Assembly (NCBI GenBank): GCA_022601195.1 | Contig: JAHZIX010000007.1 | Location: 1-64,000 of the forward strand | Length of the DNA: 64,000 nucleotides | Reading direction: 5' to 3' | Source of the DNA: Deltaproteobacteria bacterium | GTDB taxonomy: Bacteria > Acidobacteriota > Thermoanaerobaculia > Multivoradales > JAHZIX01 | Shown here: one piece after another, positions 1 through 8,170 of the stretch | Position numbering within the stretch: position 1 is the stretch's first letter | Layout of the letters: every line of letters begins with the position of its first letter | The notes under the pieces: generated by a model | What the model was told of the DNA's origin: nothing | The model's database searches: none | What the model saw: the letters and a program-made list of their open reading frames with translations, nothing else | Translations under genes and position numbers: made by a program

Positions 1-381
1 CAACTTCTTGCGAAGGCGAGCCGTTTCCCGTTCCAGTTCGGCAATCCGCTTGGCCTGAGGATCTACAGGTCGGGCTTTGCGTCCCCGTTTTTTCGGCTCC
101 AGCGCCGCTGTCGCGCCGCGGTCACGTTGCTCGCGCCATCTCGACAGCAGGGAGGAATACAAGCCCTCCCGCCGCAACAAAGCCCCAACCTCGCCGGGAG
201 CGGAGCATCGCTCCACCTCCTCGAGGATTCGCTTCTTGTACGTCGCTGAGTACTTGCGGCGGCGGGCCTTCGGTGACACTTCCGGGTCCGGGTCCTGAGA
301 GGCTCGCGAGGGGGTGGTTTCGTCTACCAAATCTGTTAAACCCACGGTATTTCCTGACTCGCCCTTGCTCCTTAATTTCAT
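1..381 (-). CDS. IS3-type transposase OrfA, partial (runs off left edge)
   Basis: The reverse strand reads 127 codons from an ATG at 381 to base 1 without a stop. The product has a basic, helix-turn-helix-like segment (about residues 40-95, containing RRKYSATYKKRILEEVER and LLSRWREQ) and ends in a leucine-zipper-like helix (AKRIAELERETARLRKKL). That arrangement is typical of the DNA-binding OrfA of IS3-family elements. OrfB, the catalytic DDE part, would lie beyond the left edge. The element end should fall in the roughly 30 bases just above the start codon (near 388-412), but the partner terminal repeat is outside the window, so it cannot be confirmed. What is seen is the motif order; the IS3 family assignment rests on known OrfA architecture. 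Confidence 0.82.
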   Translation of the reverse strand, partial: MKLRSKGESGNTVGLTDLVDETTPSRASQDPDPEVSPKARRRKYSATYKKRILEEVERCSAPGEVGALLRREGLYSSLLSRWREQRDRGATAALEPKKRGRKARPVDPQAKRIAELERETARLRKKL

Positions 382-510
382 GGGACCTTAGTGTCTCACT
401 TACATTGGCACAGCGGGGCATCCCCCCTTCGTAAATTCTCTCCAGGTCCAGTCAAAGTCCATCATCTCCAGGCCCTTTCCGGCCTTGCAGCTCAGGTTGG
501 TCGAAGGTGC

Positions 511-579
511 CTAAGGGTCAAGTTCTCGACGTACAGCCACCAGTAGATCATCCTTGCCGCAATTGACACCCACATTCAT
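511..579 (-). pseudogene. Possible 5' remnant of an IS110-type transposase
   Basis: A 22-codon reading frame starts at an ATG with a purine-rich upstream stretch (TGAGGA) and reads MNVGVNCGKDDLLVAVRREL before stopping. This resembles the N-terminus of IS110-family DEDD transposases (G-I-D-V-x-K-x-x-L-x-V-A). The catalytic Asp position is Asn here, and everything after residue 22 is missing. It lies beside the IS3 end, so it may be a relic of an earlier insertion. The similarity is short and judged by eye. The rest of 382-696 holds nothing I recognise. Confidence 0.28.
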
Positions 580-696
580 TCCTCATATCCTGGCGTAAAG
601 CATTGAACGGGAAGAACTTGGAGACTAAAGGGCGAACCGAGGGCTGCTGCCTACGCAACAATCTTGACGTTGAAACTAAGGGTGCCATGATCGCGC

Positions 697-1008
697 ATGG
701 CTGTTGAGGACCTCATCGTCGAACGAGTCCGCTTCCTGGAGGGAAGTCAACTCGCACTGCAAGTAGCGCCACCAACCAAGGAACGCTTTTTGTTCATTTA
801 CCGCACTGGCATAGCTGTCTACTGGAATGCAGGCACTCGAAGCTTCGAAGATCGCTTTGAACGGGAGATCTCGCCACCTACGTCTTTCCAACGCACAGCA
901 AGGGCCCTTGAAGTTGAACTCGGACTTCGCCTCATACCCTCCCCCAAACTCATGTGGGAAGGTGTCCCAGCCGAGGCCATCATGGCGATTCACAATGAAT
1001 GGCACTGA
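697..1008 (+). CDS. Hypothetical protein, 103 aa
   Basis: This is a soluble, mixed alpha/beta product of 103 residues with no signal peptide, membrane segment or motif that I recognise. The sequence has normal composition, with a run of hydrophobic strands (RFLFIYRTGIAVYWN) and an acidic helix near the C-terminus. It sits between IS remnants and a secreted protein gene whose start is 87 bases downstream. No clear ribosome binding site precedes the ATG, so the start is uncertain. It belongs to a patch of small accessory ORFs whose base composition looks lower in GC than the main genome. Confidence 0.45.
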   Translation: MAVEDLIVERVRFLEGSQLALQVAPPTKERFLFIYRTGIAVYWNAGTRSFEDRFEREISPPTSFQRTARALEVELGLRLIPSPKLMWEGVPAEAIMAIHNEWH

Positions 1009-1094
1009 CTGCCTTGCTAACCAGACAATGCAGCGGTCGGCACTTCGCCCCGCCGCCGACTACCCCAACCGTTGGGCCCCATTGGGAGAATCTT

Positions 1095-1850
1095 GTGACT
1101 AAATTTCGGGCTTTCCTCCTGTTCGCAGCCGCGACGGTAGTCGGTTTTCTGCCGCCAGACAAGAGCTCGGCAGCGGTGCATTCGGATGTCGTCCTTCACT
1201 ACCACTTTGAGGTGCCGGAAGGCTGGATCGAGATCCCTCGGGAGGTTCTGGACTCCACATTCGAAAAGTTCGCAAATCAGGCTGGAATTGCCGTCCCGGA
1301 CTATGAAGCTGGTTATCAGGTCAATGCTGAGAACTACTTCACCTATCCATACTTGCTCGTTCAGCACCGGCCGGTCGATAGCGCAACCATCAGACAGATA
1401 GCCTCTGCTTTGGAAACAGCTGAAGACGCACCTGGGATTCAAAAGCTTGGATCCTCAGGACTTATGGGCAACATCTCTATTGGCACGCCTGTTGTTGACG
1501 AGGCGAAGAAGCTCGTTGTTCTCAAAATGGACAGTGAGGTCCAAGGCGTTGGGGCTATCAAAATCCTTAGTATTTCGGCACCAGGGCGCAACGGAATGGT
1601 AAACCTCCACCTGTATGCCCGGGCTTCGGACTACGAAGAGCACCTCGAGTCCTTCCAAGGAGTTGTCGAGAGCTTCGCGTTCAATGAGGGCTACGAATAC
1701 AACTGGGTAACCGCGATGGCAAGGTCAGTCGTGCCAGCCGGGTCACGCATTCTGCGAAGGGCCTTAATCGGAGCACTACTGGGCGGACTGGTTGCCGCGT
1801 GGTCGCTCCGAAGAAAACGCCGAGCTGCGGATTCAGGGAGAGAGGCCTAA
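1095..1850 (+). CDS. Secreted or periplasmic protein with C-terminal membrane anchor, unknown function
   Basis: I chose the GTG at 1095 because a GGGAGA ribosome binding site precedes it and a typical signal peptide follows (TKFRAFLLFAAATVVGFLPP). An in-frame upstream extension to 999 looks non-coding. The mature part of about 200 residues begins with a strand-rich segment (YHFEVPEGWIEIPREVL) that resembles the start of exported proteins of the type 'PEGWxxIP'. The protein ends with a hydrophobic helix and a basic tail (RRALIGALLGGLVAAWSLRR), consistent with a single C-terminal transmembrane anchor and the body outside the cytoplasm. I recognise no catalytic motif. The downstream 60 bases contain no evident terminator. 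Confidence 0.72.
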   Translation: MTKFRAFLLFAAATVVGFLPPDKSSAAVHSDVVLHYHFEVPEGWIEIPREVLDSTFEKFANQAGIAVPDYEAGYQVNAENYFTYPYLLVQHRPVDSATIRQIASALETAEDAPGIQKLGSSGLMGNISIGTPVVDEAKKLVVLKMDSEVQGVGAIKILSISAPGRNGMVNLHLYARASDYEEHLESFQGVVESFAFNEGYEYNWVTAMARSVVPAGSRILRRALIGALLGGLVAAWSLRRKRRAADSGREA

Positions 1851-1910
1851 CAATCCGTTGACTACCAGCCTTGAGAGGCTAGAGCGGCAGAAGAGAGTTT
1901 AACTGTCGAG

Positions 1911-2510
1911 ATGATCATCGACGCCTTGAAGAGAATCAAGGCAAAGCCAGTTACTCACATCAGCCAGGTTCGGGTTCTCAAGACTCAGATATTTGGTGTC
2001 CTTCGTAGGACATACGGTCCTGGTTGTCGCCAGAAGGATGCTGTAGACAGGATCACGCGGATTCCCATTGATCACCGCGATTTCCTCGAGTGGAATGCGT
2101 TGCCTTGGTTCGGCATGTTCGTTAAGTCCCCCTATCAGCGACCTTCGGATCTTCCTCCGGAATACCAAAGAGACCCTTCATGGTTTGATCGATGCGCTTA
2201 TTGAAGAACTAGAGGCATTTGCCTTGCCTCCAGTCGCAGCTATTCCTGACCCGACAGACGGATCAACATCACTTTGGATCAGAGCCAAACTGTAAGCGTC
2301 AAGGCTTTTCTCTCAGTAATTCAAGGCGAACTCACAGACCGGCAGGCCCGCAAGTTTAAGGAACCATTGGCTGCCGATCTTGGCCCGAAGACGAAGAAGC
2401 GAAAAATTGGTAATACAATCGTATCCATTTGGAACGATAGGACAGCAAACATCATGACGAACACTCTTACAAATCCACAGATTCTCTGTCTCCTTCGGCG
2501 CCTTGCATAA
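1911..2510 (+). other. Low-GC stretch with short overlapping ORFs, possibly decayed genes
   Basis: Three short rightward frames overlap here (1911-2204, 2068-2295 and 2274-2510), and an antisense frame covers 1899-2168. None has a clear ribosome binding site or a recognisable domain. The segment ending at 2295 (GLIDALIEELEAFALPP) and the one ending at 2510 (GELTDRQARKFKEPLAAD) have natural-looking composition, so they may be fragments of frameshifted genes. No frame spans the whole stretch. I do not call any single one a gene. Confidence 0.3.
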
Positions 2511-2557
2511 GGTAAGCCAACAATCGACATGGGACACGATCGGATCGTGGTACCGTC

Positions 2558-3073
2558 TTGGTTTCCATCATCGAGCTTGACCAAGTCAGCCGTCAGGTCT
2601 GGCCGCTAAGCAACCAGAAACGTTACATGCACAATCAAGACTCCCATGCGATCACGTCCTTGGTGCCCGGAGGCTCCGACGGCTATTTCGACCGAGCGAT
2701 GGCCAGGCTGGAGGCGATCAAGCCTGGCTTGAGCCAGGATCTCGGGTGCTCAGAACGTCTGTCGCTCGAGTCCGCGAGAGCTGTCGTCGCTATTGCCGTT
2801 GAACTTGCGTGCTTGTCTCAGAACGTCGCGAACATCAGGATCGGGCGGTTCATCTTCCGCGAGTTGCCCGCGCGGACGATCAATGAGCACCTGCGGCCCG
2901 TGGTCAGCGAGTTGGTCGATCTCGAAGACGACTACGAGTACACGAGGCTCCTCGAAGCGATCAAGCCTGTGAGTCCAGCTAACCTCGAGCACTACCTCCG
3001 AACTGGCCGCGACAGTTCGTCGGCGGAGATCCGTGACACCTCGAAAGAGTGGAGTGGGGCGTTGGGCATCTAA
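2558..3073 (+). CDS. Hypothetical protein, 171 aa
   Basis: This is a soluble, largely helical protein without signal peptide or membrane segment. The clearest block lies in the middle, with ARAVVAIAVELACLSQNVAN followed by an RFIFRELPAR strand and an acidic stretch (LVDLEDDYEYTRLLEAIK). An internal ATG at 2627 (MHNQDSHAITSL) is a plausible alternative start, and neither start has a strong ribosome binding site. I do not recognise the family. It stands alone in the accessory patch between decayed ORFs, so recent acquisition is possible but not shown. Confidence 0.55.
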   Translation: MVSIIELDQVSRQVWPLSNQKRYMHNQDSHAITSLVPGGSDGYFDRAMARLEAIKPGLSQDLGCSERLSLESARAVVAIAVELACLSQNVANIRIGRFIFRELPARTINEHLRPVVSELVDLEDDYEYTRLLEAIKPVSPANLEHYLRTGRDSSSAEIRDTSKEWSGALGI

Positions 3074-3155
3074 CTAGCCGGTCGCGCTATGGATTCCAAG
3101 ACCAGCTGACTGTTCCTCATGACGATGCAAAGAACGATCACTTACCGATATCACC

Positions 3156-3184
3156 CCAACGGACCAACGGACCAACGGACCAAC
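3156..3184. repeat. 8-bp microsatellite-like tandem repeat
   Basis: The unit CCAACGGA occurs three full times in a row, followed by a partial fourth (CCAAC). It lies in a non-coding stretch between a hypothetical gene and an interrupted small ORF. An 8-bp period would shift reading frames on slippage, but no gene covers it. Confidence 0.85.
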
Positions 3185-3220
3185 CTGGGCGCTGATTCAT
3201 TCTCCCTCGAACATCGGTGT

Positions 3221-3466
3221 TCAGTTCTCATCCTCGTCGCCCCAGGTAAGCATGTGTGGTGAGCAGAAACCCACTACGAAATCGAGAGCATCGCGGACCA
3301 AATCTTCTTTACCTTACTCAACCTGCCTTTCAAGCAAAGATTCGAGGGCTTTCTGCGCATCTGTCCGAGCGCCTCCGCGATTTCTGAAAGCCCGAAGCAT
3401 TGCTATCAGTTCATCCAGGCTACAGCCTTTCTCGACCGCGCGCTCAACGTCTGCTTCAGGGTCCAC
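3221..3466 (-). pseudogene. Small leftward ORF interrupted by one stop codon
   Basis: Starting at a GTG at 3466, the reverse strand encodes 50 residues (VDPEADVERAVEKG, then a helix MLRAFRNRGG), then an in-frame TAA at 3314-3316. The same frame continues for about 30 sensible residues (GKEDLVRDALDFVVGF ... WGDEDEN) to a TGA at 3221. Composition on both sides of the stop is similar, as expected for one gene with a nonsense mutation. I do not recognise the family. The stretch from 3467 to 3690 shows nothing further. Confidence 0.35.
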
Positions 3467-3690
3467 TCTCTACTCAGCGTCTGATTCTCTCTACAGTAGA
3501 GTTACACCAGCCGCCTAACCCATCGTTGAGGCAGACACGTGAACCCACCTTTCGATTGACACGTTGCCATTTTTCGTTCATTCCTAACTCGTCCTGAGCG
3601 GCGCCCACCACCGGGCTGCTTAGCTCGTCATTCTGCGGCTGACCTTCGCGAGTAGAGAAAGTTGCTGGAGCTGAGCTACGATGAGAAAAC

Positions 3691-4494
3691 ATGAAGATTC
3701 TGGACCTGGACCGTGAACCGTTCTACGCGATCTCCTTCCTCACCGCCGCTCACGGTGGGGGTGTGGTGGCGGAGATGTTGCCCTTTCTCCGCGGGCGGGT
3801 CGACGTATTGCCGGATGGAGTCAAGGCGCTCCTGGTGACCAGCGATCTACAGGGAGTGGCTTCCCACCCGAAGCTCGGAGGTGAAACCGCTCTCCTTGGC
3901 GAGGTGGTAGCCGAGGTCTACGCGGAGCTTGCCGACGAAGGCACTGTTACAGCGCTGGAGAACACGGGCGTCCTTCTCGCCGGTGACTATTACTCCACAC
4001 CTGGCGGCGACAAACGGGGCGCTTCGGGAGACGTTCGGGACGTCTGGCTGGCGTTCGCGGCTGGGTATCGATGGGTGGCGGGCGTTGCCGGTAACCATGA
4101 CCAGTTCGGCGCGGCGGGCCAACGCAGGCACTTGGAGTGCGAGCCCAATGCCCACCTTCTGGACAACAACGTCATCGACCTCGATGGGCTTCGTGTGGGC
4201 GGCGTCGGTCTGATCCCGGGTAGGCCAGAGAAAGAAGGGCGACGCGACGAAGCGGAGTTCTATGCCGCCATCAACATGGTGGTTGACGAGAAACCGGACG
4301 TTCTAGTGCTTCACCAAGGCCCGCGCGGTCGACGGGATCAACCCGGAGACGAGTCCGTCCGAGACCGCTTGCAGGGTTGGGTTTCGAGCCTAACCATCTG
4401 TGGCCATTCCCATTGGAACGATCCCTTGGGAGAGATTGAGGGTGGGCCGCAGATCCTCAACGTCGATGCGAGAGTCGTCATATTGACGGAGTAG
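3691..4494 (+). CDS. Calcineurin-like metallophosphoesterase
   Basis: This 267-residue cytosolic protein has the metal-site motifs of calcineurin-like phosphoesterases. In order they are SDLQG near residue 51, AGDY near 98, GNHD at 134-137, LHQGP near 210 and GHSH near 238. Such enzymes use a dinuclear metal centre to hydrolyse phosphomonoesters or phosphodiesters, and the substrate cannot be read from the sequence. The first motif is SDLQG, whereas most relatives have a D-x-H there, so one ligand may be unusual. There is no signal peptide. The start ATG is preceded only by a weak purine-rich stretch (ACGATGAGAAAAC). It appears to be monocistronic. Confidence 0.88.
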   Translation: MKILDLDREPFYAISFLTAAHGGGVVAEMLPFLRGRVDVLPDGVKALLVTSDLQGVASHPKLGGETALLGEVVAEVYAELADEGTVTALENTGVLLAGDYYSTPGGDKRGASGDVRDVWLAFAAGYRWVAGVAGNHDQFGAAGQRRHLECEPNAHLLDNNVIDLDGLRVGGVGLIPGRPEKEGRRDEAEFYAAINMVVDEKPDVLVLHQGPRGRRDQPGDESVRDRLQGWVSSLTICGHSHWNDPLGEIEGGPQILNVDARVVILTE

Positions 4495-4759
4495 CGGGGA
4501 GAGACGAAATCAAATCCGATAAGTACCAATGAAGAATACAGAACCACTCGCTTGAGCCCCGGTGACCGGCAGGGCTTTCGCCACCAGCCCTCTGGCGTAG
4601 AGGGTAGAGATAGGTGTAGAAGGAGATACCTCCCGGCTATTCCCCTCTCAACTTCTTCCGGGAGAGCCAGCTCCCTAGAGAGCCAACTCTCGAGAGAACC
4701 CGGCCCGGAAACTCTGGCTTGCTGTCCCCTGCTAGTGGGCTGTAGCATTTAGCCACAGC

Positions 4760-5680
4760 ATGGAATTTTCAGCGACACCCTCGGGAGGACTCTTCAAGGA
4801 ACCGCTTAGATGTCGAAATTGCGGCTCTCTGGCCGGCCCACGTTTCTGCGGGGTATGCGGACAGGAGTTGCAGGAGGTCCGGGGGCCCATCGGTTCCATG
4901 CTCCTGGAGCTCCTGGCAGATTGGATTTCCTTGGATGGCCGTCTGCTACGTTCCCTGAAGGCCCTGGCGCTCCCCGGCCGTCTCTCCCGAACCTACCTGG
5001 ACGGCAAGCGGGCTCCCTACCTTCGCCCCATGCGCTTCTACTTTGTCGCCAGCCTCGCCCTGTTTTCCTCTTTACTCAGTCTGAAGGCTCCGGATGCCTC
5101 CGAGGTGAATCTCTTTATCGGCGGCCAACTGATCGGTGAAGGGCCGGCTCAGACCGGAAAACCCAACCTCACCCTGTTCCAAAATGACTCCACCGTAGTC
5201 CGGTGGTTGGCGCGGAGTTTGGAAGATCCAGTAAAGCAAATCCGGAAGCTACCTCCTCAGGAACTTCTGGACTCGTTCTTCGCTGACCTGCGGCGCTCCT
5301 TGCCGTTGACCCTCATCCTCTTTCTCCCCATCTTGGCGCTCCTCATGAAGCTCCTCTACTTTCGCACCGGCATTCTCTATGTAGACCACCTGGTGGTCGC
5401 CGCCCATCTTCAGACCGCCCTCTTCCTCGCTCTCACCGTGACCTGGCTTCTGTCTCGCATCCTGGGCCTTTCCCTCTTCGTTAGCCTGGTGACCTATGGG
5501 TTGGTGGGTTTCCTGATTCTGATCGTCTACTTACCCCTGGCTCTGCGACACATCTATGGCCAAACTAGGTGGCTTACCGGACTCAAGACGGTGCTGCTGT
5601 TTTACGGATACGGCAAGCTGCTGGTGTGGTTGCTAGCCTTCTCCATGACCATGGTGATCCTGCGGCTAGCGGGTCGTTAG
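4760..5680 (+). CDS. DUF3667-type membrane protein with zinc ribbon
   Basis: The N-terminus carries a small zinc ribbon (CRNCGSLAGPRFCGVCGQEL, four cysteines in two CxxC pairs). It is followed by the conserved segment that ends in RAPYLRPMRFYFVASLALF and then by about three to four hydrophobic helices through to the C-terminus. This is the usual layout of DUF3667 family proteins, whose role is unknown. The product is an inner-membrane protein with the ribbon expected in the cytoplasm. Length (306 residues) is normal for the family. The start has no strong ribosome binding site. A 41/42-bp repeat block begins 140 bases downstream. Confidence 0.88.
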   Translation: MEFSATPSGGLFKEPLRCRNCGSLAGPRFCGVCGQELQEVRGPIGSMLLELLADWISLDGRLLRSLKALALPGRLSRTYLDGKRAPYLRPMRFYFVASLALFSSLLSLKAPDASEVNLFIGGQLIGEGPAQTGKPNLTLFQNDSTVVRWLARSLEDPVKQIRKLPPQELLDSFFADLRRSLPLTLILFLPILALLMKLLYFRTGILYVDHLVVAAHLQTALFLALTVTWLLSRILGLSLFVSLVTYGLVGFLILIVYLPLALRHIYGQTRWLTGLKTVLLFYGYGKLLVWLLAFSMTMVILRLAGR

Positions 5681-5820
5681 GGCAAACAAGGTCGAAACAC
5701 CATAGCTTTTCCATGCTCCGGTGTCTCCTCCTTGACTCTGGGTCTTCAGAGGCAGCAATGCACCAAGAGCAAAGCGGCCAAAGGCTTCCAGGGGCGGATG
5801 AACCTGAATTTCTGCCTCGG

Positions 5821-6250
5821 CTCACCTTCACAGCTGCTGTCAGAGGTCGTCTTGGTTTGCTGCTCGCCTTGACAGTCGTTGTCAACGGTCGTTTCGAGTT
5901 GGAACTCGCCTTCGCAGCACCGGACAAGAGGAGTTGCAGTTTGCAAATCGCCTTCGCAGCACCTGACAAGGGGAGTTTCAGTTTGCAAATCGTCTTCGCA
6001 GCGCCCGACTCGAGGAGTTACGAGAACAACTGGTCTTCACAGCACCTGACGAGAGGAGTTTCAGTTTGCAAATCGCCTTCGCAGCACCTGACAAAGGGAG
6101 TTACAGTTTGGTACTCGCCTTCGCAGCGACTGACACGAGGAGTTACGGGGACAGCTCGCCTTCGCAACACCTAACAAGAGGTGTTCTAGTTTGCAAATCG
6201 TCTTCACAGCGCCTGACGAGAGGAGTTACGGTGACAACTCCCCTTTGCAG
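5821..6250. repeat. Degenerate 41/42-bp tandem repeat block, about ten units
   Basis: Units begin near 5821, 5863, 5905, 5947, 5989, 6030, 6072, 6115, 6156, 6198 and 6239. Most are exactly 42 bp apart and three steps are 41 bp. The best conserved core is CTTCGCAGCACCTGACAAG, followed by an AGGAGTTAC-like segment and then GTTTGCAAATC. Outer units, especially the first two, are more diverged. On the reverse strand the units read as 14-residue repeats (TPLVRCCEGDLQTA), but the 41-bp steps break every long frame, so a continuous gene is unlikely. There are no spacers, so it is not a CRISPR array. The flanks 5681-5820 and 6251-6311 show nothing else. Confidence 0.9.
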
Positions 6251-6311
6251 GGCCCGTGAAGGCCCGGATAGGCGGTATGCGTGGGTCCACCACTGCCTGG
6301 ACCTCGAGACA

Positions 6312-6752
6312 CTACTTTCTCCGAACATCGACCTGGTCAAGAGCAACGGATTCCTTGATTTCACCTAGCGCTGGCCACCAGTCCGTCTCGTCTCCCCTCG
6401 CGTACCAGTCCGCGATCTCGGCCTGCCCTTTGAAGCCGACCGCGAGGAGCACCAAGGAGTACGGTCGCCCGGATTTCGTTGCCGACTCATCCACAGTGGC
6501 CGACCATTCCGCACCACCCACGACAAAGGCCTTGTCCTTCGGCCAGAAGTTCTTACCCTTGCGAACCACGACCCAGAGCTCTTGGCTCTTCTCGAGGCCT
6601 GCAACCGTTCCCGAAACTTCGTAGACCGCAGAGACGTCGCCTCCGTTTGCAGGACTTGTGATCTTCCCTTCGACTTCTGCTGCGGCAAGCGCCGCCGCCA
6701 GGAAATATGCGACGAAAAAGACGGCTACGATGCGGTTGAAAAGAATCTTCAT
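6312..6752 (-). CDS. Small secreted protein with Ig-like fold, unknown function
   Basis: The protein starts with a clear signal peptide (MKILFNRIVAVFFVAYFLAA ending in ALA-AE). The mature part of about 120 residues begins with GKITSPANGGDVSAVYEVSG, a pattern common in bacterial Ig-like or Big domains that start with 'I.SP.nG..V...v.v.G'. Further strands follow (LWVVVRKGKNFWPKD and YSLVLLAVGFKGQAEI). It lies 4 bases downstream of the neighbouring leftward gene, with its ribosome binding site inside that gene's end, so the two are co-transcribed. No catalytic motif is seen. A role in envelope binding is only an inference. Confidence 0.78.
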   Translation of the reverse strand: MKILFNRIVAVFFVAYFLAAALAAAEVEGKITSPANGGDVSAVYEVSGTVAGLEKSQELWVVVRKGKNFWPKDKAFVVGGAEWSATVDESATKSGRPYSLVLLAVGFKGQAEIADWYARGDETDWWPALGEIKESVALDQVDVRRK

Positions 6753-6756
6753 TCCA

Positions 6757-7209
6757 TTACCTCCAGTCGTTTTCTAAGCCTTCTACTTCCAGCCACTCTC
6801 CGACCACTCGGAGCACTTTCAGCCTCGAGCCTTCGACGAGCGGAGCTCCATCCGCTTGGAAATCATCTCGATGACGAATCATGCCTTTGGAACGCATTTG
6901 AACGGTCACTCCGGCACGAATCTCTGGCTCGGATGTCGGCCGCACGGAAGCCGCAAGGACGTAGCCACTGTTTGGGTTCGCTGACGGTAAGGCAGCAGTC
7001 CCTAAGGCCCTACGAGCAGCTAAGTCGTCGAGTTCTTGCTCGCACTTGGCAGCTACCTTCTCGGACGCGGCAAGCTGATCCTTGAGTAGGTCGATCCGTG
7101 CCATTAAGAAGAAAGAAGGAGCCGCGGCTCCGAGGAAAAAACCGAAGAGCAGCGCCCAAGCCCAAGGATGTTTCTTGAGGAAAGTCTTGATCTGGTCAGG
7201 TGTCTCCAT
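6757..7209 (-). CDS. Membrane-anchored coiled-coil/SH3-like protein, unknown function
   Basis: I chose the ATG at 7209 because GAGGACC precedes it and a short polar N-terminus leads into a membrane helix (WAWALLFGFFLGAAAPSFF). The longer frame to 7317 adds an uncharacteristic basic stretch. After the helix comes a short coiled coil (RIDLLKDQLAASEKVAAKCEQ), and the C-terminal 70 residues are strand-rich (GVTVQMRSKGMI, then GSRLKVLRVVGEWLEVEG). The last segment looks like a bacterial SH3 domain. It forms a two-gene operon with the secreted protein just downstream. The topology suggests a periplasmic SH3-like domain tethered to the inner membrane. Confidence 0.75.
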   Translation of the reverse strand: METPDQIKTFLKKHPWAWALLFGFFLGAAAPSFFLMARIDLLKDQLAASEKVAAKCEQELDDLAARRALGTAALPSANPNSGYVLAASVRPTSEPEIRAGVTVQMRSKGMIRHRDDFQADGAPLVEGSRLKVLRVVGEWLEVEGLENDWR

Positions 7210-7325
7210 AGCGAGGTCCTCACCGTCTATTCGGAATCCGTGTGACTCTATTTTCCGTGCCCTTGTGACACCTGGGAGACCTCTGCAAAACGCCATTCCT
7301 TCCCGGGCCGTTGGCAACCGAGTAT

Positions 7326-7553
7326 TCAGGTTAGTTGGTTGCCGTCGAGTTAAAGCCGGGTGAGGTTCGTGAGGCGACCGAGCCCCGCCGGCAGGTCTGT
7401 TAGTTGATTGCCGAAGAGGACGAGCTGCTCCAACCTCGAGAGGTTACCGATCTCCGCCGGCAATTCCGTGATGCCCTGGTCCCCTAGAACGAGTCTGGTT
7501 TCTCCATCCCTATCTGCTTGCTTGATGCGTTCGAGAAGATCCTCAAGGTCCAT
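7326..7553 (-). pseudogene. Truncated leucine-rich-repeat gene with in-frame stop
   Basis: From the ATG at 7553 the frame encodes a helical leader (MDLEDLLERIKQADRDGETR) and then about two leucine-rich repeats (LPAEIGNLSRLEQLVLFGNQ, then LPAGLGRLTNLTRL). A TAA at 7350-7352 falls exactly at the variable position of the next repeat, after which the frame goes on with LDGNQLT before a second stop at 7326. The repeat phase is preserved across the first stop, so this is most likely a longer LRR protein broken by a nonsense mutation and then truncated. It could still yield a 67-residue product. Confidence 0.65.
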
Positions 7554-8170
7554 CGTTCTTCATTCCTATGAATAGCCTCCTGTAAAAGCTCTCGGAAGAT
7601 CCCCAAAGCCACGCCTACTTCCTTAGACGGACCAGCTTGCCGAATTCAACAGTCCACTTGCTCTAGTTGCTTAGATTCAGGTCAGAGCGGTGCTCGTCGG
7701 CTCGCAACTCGCCCACGGAACTACCCCTTTTGGACCGTTGAAACTGGATCTACGGAAGAAATGCCCAGACCAGAAATGTCACGGTCTATGGCATACCCAT
7801 GGAACAACAGTCCTGACTGTAACGATGCACTGTGCACCGAGGGTTGGAAGCGGAAAGAGGTGGGCAGGGGCGAGCCGGGAACTCGTCGACTCGCCCTTTG
7901 GAAGGCGTCATGAAGGGGCCGGAAGTGGCTCTTGGTGAGTCTGCCAGAAGGAGGCACTCGGTTGTCTAGTATCCCCTTCTTGACTCTGGGTCGTCGGTGT
8001 CGGAGACACTCTAGGAGTAGAACATCAAGAGCTCTCAAGAACAGAAGAACCCGAACTCCTAATTCACCTCCCCTCCCTAGGGCCAGGGAAGGTTTGTTTC
8101 CTTTGGGAGCTCGGCACCCGAAGTCCTGGCCCAATGTCCAGAACCGGGTTGTAGGAATCGGTTGGGGCCT
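7554..8170. other. 617-bp stretch without a supportable gene
   Basis: Short frames exist on both strands (for example 7690-7938 rightward and 7721-8134 leftward). None has a ribosome binding site, a domain or natural composition. The leftward one is rich in Arg and Ser, as expected for an antisense shadow. No hairpin with a T-run and no repeat was noticed. Confidence 0.4.

Noticed and set aside
5569..6174. Rightward 201-residue frame across the 42-bp repeats
   Set aside because: It starts inside the DUF3667 gene and is open only because the unit length is a multiple of three; no start signal.
5821..6250. CRISPR array
   Set aside because: Units are adjacent without unique spacers, and no cas genes are nearby.
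7690..8134. Short frames on both strands between the LRR pseudogene and the propeller gene
   Set aside because: No start signals, no domain, and unnatural amino-acid composition.
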